From Streptomyces sp. NBC_01353 (lineage in GTDB: Bacteria > Actinomycetota > Actinomycetes > Streptomycetales > Streptomycetaceae): 64,000 nucleotides of DNA. The first letter of the stretch is position 1. The number at the start of each line of letters is the position of its first letter. The position numbers and the translations under genes were made by a program. The notes under the pieces are model-generated. The model was given only the letters and a program-made list of their open reading frames with translations. It ran no database searches and was not told the origin of the DNA. Below, in pieces: positions 48,801 to 56,637 of this stretch. The stretch is taken from positions 2,604,001 to 2,668,000 of the forward strand of contig NZ_CP108352.1 of NCBI RefSeq assembly GCF_036237275.1. The letters are read 5' to 3'.

Positions 48801-49603
48801 TCGGACGGCAGCAGCAGAACCCGCAGCAGGCTCCTCAGGGCTACCAGCCGCAGGCCTCGCAGGACCCGGCGTCCACCGCGCAGTTCCCGCGGCCGGACTT
48901 CGGCCAGCCGCAGCAGGCGCCCCAGCAGGCCCAGGCGCCGCAGGGGTACCAGCAGCAGCCCCCGGCCCAGCGCCCGCGCGGTGGCGGCGACTACGGTGCG
49001 CCCCGCCCGGCCGGGAACCTGCCCCAGCAGCCGCAGCAGCCTCAGTTGCAGCAGCCCCGCCAGCCCGAGGCCCTGCCTCCGGCGAGCGGCCCGAGCGACG
49101 CCCGTACCCCCCTGTACGACACGCTGGAGACCAACTGGTTCCACGGTCAGGGCCAGGACCAGGGCCAGGCTCCGCAGGACAACGGACGGGGTGCGGTCGA
49201 TCAGACGATGCAGACCCCGGTCGTGCCTCAGCAGCCCGCCTCCCCCGCTCCGCGGCGCCCCGCCGCGCAGGGCGGCGGCGAGGGCGGTCAGCAGCAGGGC
49301 GGACCCGCCTCCTGGCGGACCTCGCCCAACGACGAACTGGTGCGCCAGGCCGAGCGGGTCCGCAAGCCCGCGGCCGGCGGCGTCACCACCTCCGGGTTGC
49401 CGCGACGGGTCCCGAAGGCCAACCTCGTACCCGGAACCGCGCAGGAGCAGGCCCACACGGCCGGCCCTCAGGTCTCGCGTGCACCCGATGACGTCCGCGG
49501 CCGGCTCACCAATCTGCGCCGCGGTATCCAACAGGGCCGCCAGGCGGGCAACTCGACCACGGGTAGCTTCCCTCTCGGCCCGACCCACCAGCAGGAGCGT
49601 TAG
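45893..49603 (+). CDS. cvnA: Conservon sensor kinase-like protein CvnA, copy 1
   Basis: Large membrane protein of a Streptomyces conservon, the four-gene set whose products are known to form a complex at the membrane. The 1236-residue product has TM1 (84-103), an extracellular NIT-type sensor region, TM2 (400-421), a HAMP-like segment, a dimer region with LDHLATRMRRNGENLL (His about 542), a GHKL ATPase domain with LAELLENATSF (about 607) and DTGIGL (about 647), and RMGLFVVGRL. Residues 716-1236 are a Gly/Gln/Pro-rich disordered tail with short repeats. GTG at 45893 (VQGRFKRDG) follows AGAGG. Followed at once by cvnB. Confidence 0.88.
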   Translation: MQGRFKRDGSNAAAEQEPRAGTDRGSSAQHAQNPGKGPAGEGGEASARSGATTSATESAATAQKPKAENEVGPRIALRNWRISTRLVALLTLPVVAATSLGGIRISESLKDMEQLDHLQLLTKLTQEATDLAQALQTERDHSAGPLANGKSAGDYQVSNPRKATDRAQKAFMDATGDIPATEGDEALQSIRQNVSQIASQVVQIGGIRQEAYKDGVSHSVTVEAYSRLIRSLLSLSQDMAQATSNPEMIKRTRALAAFSSAKEYASVQQAIIASALPSSDSRPGNLEQGDRLYGYAAQQGEKVELKSFETIYESAGGDAAELTASLTTGNPSIEAADKYADRVLSTDSGLAGRTLRGHLNFTDEYGTKIVAMSRIEANLLGQMDTKARELRAESQRDAIINGALILLVLGVSLVGAFVVARSMIRSLRRLQDTATKVAQDRLPELVKQLSEADPQDVDTSVESVGVHSRDEIGQVAAAFDDVHREAVRLAAEQALLRGNVNAMFTNLSRRSQGLIQRQLSLISELESREADPDQLSSLFKLDHLATRMRRNGENLLVLAGEEPGRRWTRPVPLVDVLRAAASEVEQYERIELAAVPATEVAGRVVNDLVHLLAELLENATSFSSPQTKVRVTGHALPDGRVLVEIHDTGIGLSPEDLAAINERLASPPTVDVSVSRRMGLFVVGRLSLRHGIRIQLRPSDSGGTTALVMLPVDVAQGGKKPAPKQGPGAQGAMPQAPSASGGRLTGGPGAAGGPGAGGRPGLGGAPSASSASAGRLGAGPSAARGQVGAGSGPRAALPGRDGAQRPNSPQSQAPQQPQPQGHQTSQMPQVSQEPQRPGLGAGGFGGAQSAIPSRTDVWGGQGNQGNQGNQGQAPQQQPQQGQGNQAPQGGRPAQNGYPRAELPGGNPQQQRPQTTSWGSDQAQPVRRPQQEMSPLDAPRGHEEPETTGQYPRPTAPQGPGSTGQFPRPDLGRQQQNPQQAPQGYQPQASQDPASTAQFPRPDFGQPQQAPQQAQAPQGYQQQPPAQRPRGGGDYGAPRPAGNLPQQPQQPQLQQPRQPEALPPASGPSDARTPLYDTLETNWFHGQGQDQGQAPQDNGRGAVDQTMQTPVVPQQPASPAPRRPAAQGGGEGGQQQGGPASWRTSPNDELVRQAERVRKPAAGGVTTSGLPRRVPKANLVPGTAQEQAHTAGPQVSRAPDDVRGRLTNLRRGIQQGRQAGNSTTGSFPLGPTHQQER
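48476..48502 (+). repeat. 9-base tandem repeat in the CvnA tail
   Basis: GGCAACCAG is repeated three times exactly, encoding GNQ units in the disordered tail. Confidence 0.85.
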
Positions 49604-50026
49604 TTGAGCGCGATGAGCCAGGCGGCGCAGAATCTGAACTGGTTGATCACCAACTTCGTGGACAACACCCCCGGGGTGTCCCACACGGTGGTGGTCTCCG
49701 CCGACGGCCTGCTGCTGGCCATGTCGGAAGGATTCCCCCGCGACCGCGCCGACCAGCTGGCGGCGGTCGCGTCCGGACTTACCTCGCTGACCGCGGGCGC
49801 GTCCCGGATCTTCGAGGGCGGTCCTGTCGCACAGACGGTCGTGGAGATGGAGCGCGGCTTCCTCTTCCTGATGTCCGTCTCCGACGGTTCCTCACTGGCC
49901 GTGCTCGCACACCCGGAGTGCGACATCGGCCTCGTGGGCTACGAGATGACGCTGCTGGTCGACCGGGCCGGCAGCGTACTCACCCCGGATCTCCGTGCCG
50001 AGCTCCAGGGAAGCCTCCTGCACTAG
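49604..50026 (+). CDS. cvnB: Roadblock/LC7 protein CvnB, copy 1
   Basis: Small GTPase-associated roadblock/LC7 domain protein; CvnB is thought to link the CvnA sensor to the CvnD GTPase. 140 residues: AQNLNWLITNFVDNTPGVSHTVVVSADGLLLA, then SRIFEGGPVAQTVVEMERGFLF. TTG at 49604 sits 6 bases after AGGAG and directly after the cvnA stop; ATG nine bases later is an alternative. It is about 96 percent identical to the second copy at 54652 by visual count. Confidence 0.9.
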   Translation: MSAMSQAAQNLNWLITNFVDNTPGVSHTVVVSADGLLLAMSEGFPRDRADQLAAVASGLTSLTAGASRIFEGGPVAQTVVEMERGFLFLMSVSDGSSLAVLAHPECDIGLVGYEMTLLVDRAGSVLTPDLRAELQGSLLH

Positions 50027-50152
50027 CCACCGAACAGGGTGGCCCGCCCCTCCGCGCCGCCCTTGGATCACACACCGTCCGGCCGCCCCATCCGGCCCCC
50101 CACCGGCCCCATCAGACGGCATTCGACCCCTGCCGTCACGCCCGGAGGATTC

Positions 50153-50560
50153 ATGACCCCGCCCCCCGCCTCTCACGATCCGTACGGCTCCTCGATAGAT
50201 GAGTCGTACGGATATGAAGGCGACCAGCCGCTGGTGCGTCCGTATGCGATGACCGGCGGCCGGACCAGGCCGCGTTACCAGCTCGCCATCGAGGCACTGG
50301 TCAGCACCACGGCCGACCCGGCGCACCTCTCGACGTTGCTCCCCGAGCACCAGCGGATCTGCCACCTGTGCCGGGAGGTCAAGTCGGTGGCCGAGGTCTC
50401 GGCGCTGCTGTCCATGCCGCTCGGCGTCGCCCGGATCCTCGTCGCCGACCTGGCGGAGGCGGGCATGGTGGCGATCCACCAGCCGGGCAACGGAGAGGCC
50501 GGCGGAACGCCGGACGTGACACTGCTCGAAAGGGTGCTCAGTGGACTTCGCAAGCTCTAG
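50153..50560 (+). CDS. cvnC: DUF742 protein CvnC, copy 1
   Basis: Third conservon gene, a winged-helix-like DUF742 protein. 135 residues; a variable N-terminus, then LVRPYAMTGGRTRPRYQLAIEALVSTT, LPEHQRICHLCREVKSVAEVSALLSMPLGVARILVADLAEAGMVAIH and LLERVLSGLRKL. ATG at 50153 follows GGAGGATTC. Its end overlaps cvnD by 20 bases. The role within the complex is not settled. Confidence 0.9.
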   Translation: MTPPPASHDPYGSSIDESYGYEGDQPLVRPYAMTGGRTRPRYQLAIEALVSTTADPAHLSTLLPEHQRICHLCREVKSVAEVSALLSMPLGVARILVADLAEAGMVAIHQPGNGEAGGTPDVTLLERVLSGLRKL

Positions 50561-51122
50561 CGGCGGCGCGGCGCGGTCGACCACCAGCGCGAAGATCGTG
50601 GTGGCGGGTGGCTTCGGCGTGGGCAAGACCACGTTCGTCGGCGCCGTCTCGGAGATCAACCCGCTGCGTACCGAGGCCGTCATGACCTCGGCCTCGGCCG
50701 GGATCGACGATCTGACGCACACCGGCGGCAAGACCACCACGACGGTGGCGATGGACTTCGGCCGAATCACTCTGGACCAGGACCTGATCCTGTACCTCTT
50801 CGGTACGCCCGGTCAGGACCGCTTCTGGTTCATGTGGGACGACCTGGTCCGCGGTGCCATCGGCGCCGTCGTGCTCGTGGACACCCGCCGTCTCGCCGAC
50901 TGCTTCCCGGCCGTCGACTACTTCGAGAACAGCGGCCTGCCGTTCGTCATCGCTCTGAACGGCTTCGAGGGGCATCAGCCGTACAACCCGGAGGAGGTCC
51001 GCGAGGCCCTCCAGATCGGTCCGGGCACTCCCATCATCACCACCGACGCCCGTCACCGCGCGGACGCCAAGAGCGCTTTGATCACGCTTGTCGAACATGC
51101 GCTGATGGCACGACTCAAGTAG
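50541..51122 (+). CDS. cvnD: Ras-like small GTPase CvnD, copy 1
   Basis: MglA/Ras-like GTPase, the output component of the conservon. 193 residues with Walker A GGFGVGKT (23-30), FGTPGQDRF (switch II) and VDTRRLADCF. The usual NKxD guanine motif reads NGFEG, a known variation in this family. GTG at 50541 lies inside cvnC, so translation is coupled. Confidence 0.92.
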   Translation: MDFASSSGGAARSTTSAKIVVAGGFGVGKTTFVGAVSEINPLRTEAVMTSASAGIDDLTHTGGKTTTTVAMDFGRITLDQDLILYLFGTPGQDRFWFMWDDLVRGAIGAVVLVDTRRLADCFPAVDYFENSGLPFVIALNGFEGHQPYNPEEVREALQIGPGTPIITTDARHRADAKSALITLVEHALMARLK

Positions 51123-51155
51123 GCGATCTTCTACGGAAGTTGTCGTACGCCTCTT

Positions 51156-51192
51156 GGGGGGCGGTCTGTGTCGTTCGACACGGCCCGCCCCC
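51156..51192 (+). terminator. Hairpin after the first conservon
   Basis: Nested GC stem: GGGGG..CGG outer arms with CCG..CCCCC and a GTGTCG/CGACAC inner stem, 34 bases after the cvnD stop. Confidence 0.65.
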
Positions 51193-51269
51193 GTGTTCAT
51201 AACGTTTCGAATGAGAATTGCGGCCCCACGGACACCCGACGCATCCAATTGGTGCCGCTGTGCTCACAT

Positions 51270-51293
51270 GAGCCTCGCCTTTTGGCGGGGCTC
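51270..51293 (+). terminator. Intrinsic terminator before the second conservon
   Basis: A 10-bp stem with one mismatch (51270-51279 with 51284-51293), TTTT loop, followed by a T-rich run GTTCTTT: the most classical rho-independent terminator in the window. Confidence 0.85.
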
Positions 51294-51461
51294 GTTCTTT
51301 ATGCCCGTTTTATCTTGGGCTCGGAGTGGCCAAAACCGGTGCTCAGGGCTGTTTGGAAGGGACACCCTTCACGTGCTGCAATTCATGAACTCCCGAGTAG
51401 TACGGCCCTGAACGAAACACCGGCACAACGTAGGTGCCGACGCCGAGAGGTTGTTGGTCGA

Positions 51462-54400
51462 GTGAGGCGAAGCAAGGAAAGCTCCGCGGAGCAGCAGGCG
51501 CGAGGCAACTTCACGCCGCCGGCACGCATGGTGGCGTCGCCCGCTGAACCGCCGGTGACGCCCCAGGCCGGCAGCGGCCAGGGCAGCTCGAGCAAGCTGT
51601 CCCCGCGCAACTGGCGCGTACCCACCAGGCTGAACGCGATCCTCCTCATACCCGTGCTGGTCGGCCTCGTCATGGGCGGCTTCCAGGTGAAGGGGTCGAT
51701 CGACACCTGGCAGGAGGCCCAGAACGCCGAGAAGACGGCGCTGATCGTGCGCGCCGCCTCGGAGTACAGCCAGGCGCTGCTCAACGAGCGTGACCTCACC
51801 GCCGCTCCCCTCCTCTCCGGAGAGGACCGCAAGGGCGACGAGGTGTCGCAGGCGTTCGCGGCCACCGACGCGGCCAAGGTCAAGTTCGACGAGGCCGTCA
51901 AGAACATGCCCGAGGGCGAGGGCCTGGAGCGCCGCCTGAAGCTGTTCAGGGGCGAGGAGCCCAAGCTCCAGAAGCTGCGCGAGATCTCCTACACCGCGGC
52001 TCTGGACCCCGTGAACACCCAGCTCGGGTACACCGGTGTCCAGCACTTCCTGATGGAGTTCTCCAACGAGCTCGGCCTCGGCACCGGCAACGTCACCGCC
52101 TACGGCCGTACGCTCTACGCCGTCCAGCTCGCCAAGGGCGCCGAGTCGCTGCAGCGCTCGATCGGCATACAGCTCCTCGTCCGGCCCAGCCAGAAGGACG
52201 CGATCTTCGCCCAGCAGTCCGTCGCGTTCAACTCGTACAACTACCTGGAGCAGATCGCCCTCGGCGAGTACAACTCCGGTGGCACCCAGGCGGACGTGGA
52301 CCGCCTGAAGCAGGTCATGGGCGAGAAGGCCAAGGACGGCGAGCAGAAGATGGAGGCGGCGGGCCTCACGCTGCCGAAGGGGCCCGACGGCTCCGTCTTC
52401 ACCGGTGTGGTCAAGGAGATCGGTGCGGCCTCGGACGCCGACGCGATCGCCGCGCTGAAGCAGAAGGGCATCACCGCCCAGACCTGGATGGCCGTGGCCA
52501 CCGGCAAGTTCGACGGCTACACCACGGTCGAGAAGGAGCTCGTCGACAAGGCCGTGGCCGAGGCGGCGAACATCTCCTCCGACGCCAAGACGGACGCCTT
52601 CGTCAACGGTGGCATCGTCGTCATCGCGCTCCTGACCGCGTTCATCCTCGCCGGGATGATGGCCCGCCAGATGAGCCGCTCGATGCGTGAGCTGCGCACC
52701 GCCGCCTTCGCCATCGCCGAGCAGCGTCTGCCGATGCTCGTCGACCAGCTGTCCCGTACCGAGCCGGGCCGGGTCGACACCCGGGTCCAGCCCATCCCGA
52801 TCGACTCCCAGGACGAGATCGGCGAGGTCGCCCGCGCCTTCGACCAGGTCCACCGTGAGGCCGTCCGGCTCGCCGCCGAGCAGGCCATGCTCCGGGGCAA
52901 CGTCAACGCCATCTTCACCAACCTGTCGCGCCGCAACCAGTCGCTGATCGAGGGCCAGCTGACCCTCATCACCGACCTGGAGAACAACGAGGCCGACCCG
53001 GACCAGCTGGAGAACCTCTTCCGCCTGGACCACCTGGCCACCCGTATGCGCCGCAACGGCGAGAACCTCCTCGTCCTCGCCGGCGAGGAGCCGGGCCGCC
53101 GCTGGGACCAGCCGGTGCCGCTCGTCGACGTCATGCGCGCCGCCTCCTCCGAGGTGGAGCAGTACGAGCGCATCGAGCTCGCCGGTGTCCCGGAGGCCGA
53201 GATCCACGGCCAGGCCGTGACCGACCTCGTGCACCTGCTCGCCGAGCTCCTGGAGAACGCCACCACGTTCTCCTCGCCGCAGACCAAGGTCCGCGTCACC
53301 GCGACCCGCCTGCCCGACGGCCGCGTGATGGTCGAGATCCACGACAAGGGAATCGGCCTGACCGCCGAGGACTTCGCGGACATCAACCACAAGCTGGCCA
53401 ACCCGCCGACCGTGGACGCCGCCGTCTCGCAGCGCATGGGCCTGTTCGTGGTCGGCCGACTGGCCGACCGGCACGGCGTCCGCGTCCAGCTCCGCCCCTC
53501 GGGCGAGCAGGCCGGTACGACCTCGCTGGTCATGCTGCCGGACGCGATCACCCACGGTGGTGGTGGCGAGCAGCTTCCCGAGAACGACTTCACGGTCTCG
53601 CAGATCATCCCGCAACAGCAGCAGCACGCCTTCGAGCCCGCGCAGCCGCAGATGCGGACCGCGGCGGAGCTCGGCTTCGACGACTCCCGCTACGAGCAGC
53701 CGGCGGACGACCGCCAGCTCGACCCGGTGAACCGTTCGCTGATGCGCGAGGAGCGCCGTGCGGCCCTGGAGTCGCATGCCCACGGCGGGGAGCAGCCGCT
53801 CTACCGCGACGAGGTGGACGGGCAGCAGCAGCCGTACGAGCAGGAGTACGCGCAGGAGCAGGAGTACGTCCAGGAGTACGCTCCCGACTACGGCAACCAG
53901 GCTCCGCAGCACGACGGCTACGCCTACCAGGAGCAGGGCTACGACGGCTACGGCCAGCCCGCCGGCGGGTACGCCGAGCAGGGCTATGCGGAACCGGCCT
54001 ACCAGGGTCAGGACAATGGTCAGGCGCAGTACGACAACGCCTACGAGCCCCAGCCCCACCAGGGTGACTGGCAGGATCAGGGCGCGTACCAGGGCGGCTA
54101 CGAGCAGGCGTACGGTGCGAATGCGGAATCTGCACCCGGCGCTCCCGAACCGGCCCCCGAGCGCGTAGGCTTCGACCGTCCGGGTCCCACGCCGAACCCC
54201 ACCCCGGACGCCGGCCACGCGATGACCGACGCCGGTCTGCCGCGCCGTGGCGGCACCGCCGCGCAGGCCTCGCAGCCCGCGCAGCAGGGTCTGCCCACGC
54301 GGACGGTCCAGCAGCCGGCCCAGCAGCCGGCTCAGCAGAACCAGGCCGACGGCACCGAAGAGTGGCGCTCGACGAACGACGAGCGCTGGCAGCGGGCCGA

Positions 54401-54650
54401 GAAGCTCCGCGACCCGAAGGCGGGCGGGGTCACCTCGTCCGGTCTTCCGAAGCGGGTCCCGAAGGCCAATCTGGTCGAGGGCACGGCGGAGCAGACCCCG
54501 CAGGGCGGCCCCCAGGTCTCCCGCGCTCCCGAGGACGTGCGGGGCAGGTTGAGCAACCTGCGCCGTGGTGTCCAGCAGGGACGCACCGCGGGAACGGACA
54601 CGAACGGATCGGGCCTCGGCCCGGGCAGTACCTACAACCAGGAGCGTTAG
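51462..54650 (+). CDS. cvnA: Conservon sensor kinase-like protein CvnA, copy 2
   Basis: 1062-residue second CvnA. TM1 about 56-76, an extracellular NIT-type region with TGVQHFLMEFSNELGLG, TM2 about 378-400, HAMP-like segment, LDHLATRMRRNGENLLVLAGEEPGRRW, ATPase LAELLENATTFSSPQTKVRV (about 590), and DKGIGL. The sensor region is unlike copy 1 while the kinase core is very similar, so the two probably sense different cues. Residues 695-1062 form a Gln/Tyr/Gly-rich tail with DGYAYQEQGYDGYGQP-like repeats. GTG at 51462 follows AGAGG 11 bases upstream, the same layout as copy 1. Confidence 0.88.
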   Translation: MRRSKESSAEQQARGNFTPPARMVASPAEPPVTPQAGSGQGSSSKLSPRNWRVPTRLNAILLIPVLVGLVMGGFQVKGSIDTWQEAQNAEKTALIVRAASEYSQALLNERDLTAAPLLSGEDRKGDEVSQAFAATDAAKVKFDEAVKNMPEGEGLERRLKLFRGEEPKLQKLREISYTAALDPVNTQLGYTGVQHFLMEFSNELGLGTGNVTAYGRTLYAVQLAKGAESLQRSIGIQLLVRPSQKDAIFAQQSVAFNSYNYLEQIALGEYNSGGTQADVDRLKQVMGEKAKDGEQKMEAAGLTLPKGPDGSVFTGVVKEIGAASDADAIAALKQKGITAQTWMAVATGKFDGYTTVEKELVDKAVAEAANISSDAKTDAFVNGGIVVIALLTAFILAGMMARQMSRSMRELRTAAFAIAEQRLPMLVDQLSRTEPGRVDTRVQPIPIDSQDEIGEVARAFDQVHREAVRLAAEQAMLRGNVNAIFTNLSRRNQSLIEGQLTLITDLENNEADPDQLENLFRLDHLATRMRRNGENLLVLAGEEPGRRWDQPVPLVDVMRAASSEVEQYERIELAGVPEAEIHGQAVTDLVHLLAELLENATTFSSPQTKVRVTATRLPDGRVMVEIHDKGIGLTAEDFADINHKLANPPTVDAAVSQRMGLFVVGRLADRHGVRVQLRPSGEQAGTTSLVMLPDAITHGGGGEQLPENDFTVSQIIPQQQQHAFEPAQPQMRTAAELGFDDSRYEQPADDRQLDPVNRSLMREERRAALESHAHGGEQPLYRDEVDGQQQPYEQEYAQEQEYVQEYAPDYGNQAPQHDGYAYQEQGYDGYGQPAGGYAEQGYAEPAYQGQDNGQAQYDNAYEPQPHQGDWQDQGAYQGGYEQAYGANAESAPGAPEPAPERVGFDRPGPTPNPTPDAGHAMTDAGLPRRGGTAAQASQPAQQGLPTRTVQQPAQQPAQQNQADGTEEWRSTNDERWQRAEKLRDPKAGGVTSSGLPKRVPKANLVEGTAEQTPQGGPQVSRAPEDVRGRLSNLRRGVQQGRTAGTDTNGSGLGPGSTYNQER

Positions 54651-54651
54651 T

Positions 54652-55071
54652 GTGAGCATGAGCCAGGCGGCGCAGAATCTGAACTGGTTGATCACCAACT
54701 TCGTGGACAACACCCCTGGGGTGTCCCACACGGTGGTGGTCTCCGCCGACGGACTCCTGCTGGCGATGTCCGAGGGTTTCCCTCGTGACCGAGCCGACCA
54801 GCTGGCGGCCGTCGCCTCCGGACTGACCTCGCTGACCGCGGGCGCGTCCCGGATCTTCGAGGGCGGTGCGGTCAACCAGACCGTCGTGGAGATGGAGCGA
54901 GGCTTCCTCTTCATCATGTCGGTCTCGGACGGCTCCTCGCTGGCCGTGCTCGCACACCCGGAGGCGGACATCGGCCTCGTGGGCTACGAGATGGCTCTGC
55001 TCGTCGATCGCGCGGGCAGTGTTCTGACTCCTGACCTCCGGGCGGAGCTTCAGGGAAGTCTTCTCAACTAA
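54652..55071 (+). CDS. cvnB: Roadblock/LC7 protein CvnB, copy 2
   Basis: 139 residues, differing from copy 1 at about six positions after the start. GTG at 54652 is 7 bases after AGGAG; ATG at 54658 is an alternative. It begins one base after the cvnA stop. Confidence 0.9.
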   Translation: MSMSQAAQNLNWLITNFVDNTPGVSHTVVVSADGLLLAMSEGFPRDRADQLAAVASGLTSLTAGASRIFEGGAVNQTVVEMERGFLFIMSVSDGSSLAVLAHPEADIGLVGYEMALLVDRAGSVLTPDLRAELQGSLLN

Positions 55072-55164
55072 CAGACAGACAGTGCGTTTCACGCCACCGC
55101 ACCGTAAGGTGCGGTGGCGCGGCTCCACAGGGACATGGACCGCGAGGCAGTCGGAGGAGGAGAC

Positions 55165-55719
55165 GTGGGTACACCCCCGGGCGGACGCCCTTACAACGGT
55201 TTTGACGGATCGCAGCCGCACGGCGACACCACGCAGAACCGGTTCAACTTTCCCTCCGCCCCGAGCAGACAGGGCGCAACGCAGCCCTACCAGCAGCCTC
55301 AGGCCCAGCAGCCGGCTCCGGTCGGCTCGCCGAGCGCCGCGCGCCGCGGTGCGGGTGGTTCCGGCAGTTCCGGCGGGCACAACCCGCTGGTGCGTCCGTA
55401 TGCGATGACCGGCGGCCGGACCCGGCCGCGTTACCAGCTCGCCATCGAGGCGCTGGTCAGTACGACGGCCGATCCGGCCCGGCTGCAGGGGCAGTTGCCC
55501 GAGCACCAGCGGATCTGCCGACTGTGCTTCGAGATCAAGTCGGTGGCCGAGATCTCGGCACTTCTCTCCATCCCCCTCGGCGTTGCCCGTATCCTCGTCG
55601 CCGACCTGGCGGAGGCCGGACTTGTCGCCATCCACCAGCCCGGCGGCGACGAGGCCGCCGGCGGTCAGCCAGACGTGACACTGCTCGAAAGGGTGCTCAG
55701 TGGACTTCGCAAGCTCTAG
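55165..55719 (+). CDS. cvnC: DUF742 protein CvnC, copy 2
   Basis: 184 residues. The DUF742 core from LVRPYAMTGGRTRPRYQLAIEALV to LLERVLSGLRKL closely matches copy 1, but the N-terminal 80 residues are longer and Gln/Pro/Gly-rich. GTG at 55165 follows GGAGGAGGAGAC. Overlaps cvnD by 20 bases, exactly as in copy 1. Confidence 0.9.
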   Translation: MGTPPGGRPYNGFDGSQPHGDTTQNRFNFPSAPSRQGATQPYQQPQAQQPAPVGSPSAARRGAGGSGSSGGHNPLVRPYAMTGGRTRPRYQLAIEALVSTTADPARLQGQLPEHQRICRLCFEIKSVAEISALLSIPLGVARILVADLAEAGLVAIHQPGGDEAAGGQPDVTLLERVLSGLRKL

Positions 55720-56281
55720 CGGCGGCGCGGCCCGTTCAACCACCAGCGCGAAGATCGTGGTGGCGGGTGGCTTCGGCGTGGGCAAGACCACGTTCGTCGG
55801 CGCCGTCTCGGAGATCAACCCGCTGCGTACCGAGGCCGTCATGACGTCTGCGTCCGCGGGCATCGACGACCTCACGCACACCGGCGACAAGACGACGACG
55901 ACTGTCGCGATGGACTTCGGCCGTATCACCCTGGACCAGGACCTGATCCTGTACCTCTTCGGTACGCCCGGTCAGGACCGCTTCTGGTTCATGTGGGACG
56001 ACCTGGTCCGCGGTGCGATCGGCGCGGTCGTTCTGGTCGACACCCGGCGGCTCGCCGACTGCTTCCCGGCCGTCGACTACTTCGAGAACAGCGGCCTGCC
56101 GTTCGTCATCGCGCTGAACGGGTTCGACGGCCACCAGCCGTACAACCCGGAGGAGGTCCGCGAGGCCCTCCAGATCGGCCCGGACACCCCGATCATCACC
56201 ACCGACGCCCGCCACCGCGCGGACGCCAAGAGCGCGCTCATCACCCTGGTCGAGCACGCTCTCATGGCCCGCCTGCGGTAG
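55700..56281 (+). CDS. cvnD: Ras-like small GTPase CvnD, copy 2
   Basis: 193 residues, only four different from copy 1 (G63D, E145D, G162D, K193R by my alignment, positions approximate). Same Walker A GGFGVGKT and FGTPGQDRF. The first 100 bases are almost identical at DNA level to copy 1. It closes the second conservon. Confidence 0.92.
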   Translation: MDFASSSGGAARSTTSAKIVVAGGFGVGKTTFVGAVSEINPLRTEAVMTSASAGIDDLTHTGDKTTTTVAMDFGRITLDQDLILYLFGTPGQDRFWFMWDDLVRGAIGAVVLVDTRRLADCFPAVDYFENSGLPFVIALNGFDGHQPYNPEEVREALQIGPDTPIITTDARHRADAKSALITLVEHALMARLR

Positions 56282-56307
56282 GTCTCCGACAGGTTGCCCG
56301 TACGAGA

Positions 56308-56345
56308 GGGGCCCGCTGCACCGTTCCGGTGCGGCGGGCCCCTTT
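56308..56345 (+). terminator. Terminator after the second conservon
   Basis: A 15-bp stem with one mismatch (56308-56322 with 56328-56342), loop GTTCC, followed by TTT. Confidence 0.85.
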
Positions 56346-56370
56346 CGCTGTGCGAGGGCGGCGCGCATGA

Positions 56371-56408
56371 CGAAGGCCCCCGGCTCCTGAGGGAGCCGGG
56401 GGCCTTCG
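56371..56408 (-). terminator. Terminator of accB-accE
   Basis: A perfect 17-bp stem (56371-56387 with 56392-56408), 4-base loop, 12 bases downstream of the accE stop. Confidence 0.88.
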
Positions 56409-56419
56409 TGGCGTGCGGG

Positions 56420-56623
56420 TCAGCCCTGCCAGGAGTGGGAGGGGCGGAAGCCCGACTGGCGCTCCAGGCGGCGCCAGCCGGCCGTGGAGCGGCCGTGCGC
56501 GGACGTCTCGGTGGGCTGGGCGGCCGCGCGGGCGAGCAGCACCGCGGTGATCGCGGCCAGCTCCTCGGGGTCGGCGTGGCCCTTCTCGACTCGGAGAAGG
56601 TTGGCTGTGGCAGGCGTGGTCAC
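56420..56623 (-). CDS. accE: Acyl-CoA carboxylase epsilon subunit
   Basis: 67-residue small subunit that in S. coelicolor binds and stimulates the AccB carboxyltransferase. VEKGHADPEELAAITAVLLARAAA is the conserved helix, followed by GRSTAGWRRLERQSGFRPSHSWQG with the family WxxLERxxxFRxxxSW pattern. It starts 14 bases after accB, so the two are one operon. Confidence 0.93.
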   Translation of the reverse strand: MTTPATANLLRVEKGHADPEELAAITAVLLARAAAQPTETSAHGRSTAGWRRLERQSGFRPSHSWQG

Positions 56624-56637
56624 GTCTGTGGCTCCTC

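Larger units (their letters stand above)
51123..51461. other. Intergenic region between the two conservons
   Basis: 339 bases without a gene. It holds two hairpins (51156-51192 and 51270-51293) that close the first conservon, then an AT-rich stretch likely to carry the promoter of the second. Confidence 0.65.

Noticed and set aside
45890..49684. A 1264-codon minus-strand frame opposite the first CvnA
   Set aside because: Antisense shadow with Leu/Arg-rich composition and no domains; the plus frame is a full conservon protein.
51369..54971. A 1200-codon minus-strand frame opposite the second CvnA and CvnB
   Set aside because: Same reason: it mirrors coding sequence on the other strand and has no ribosome site or family match.
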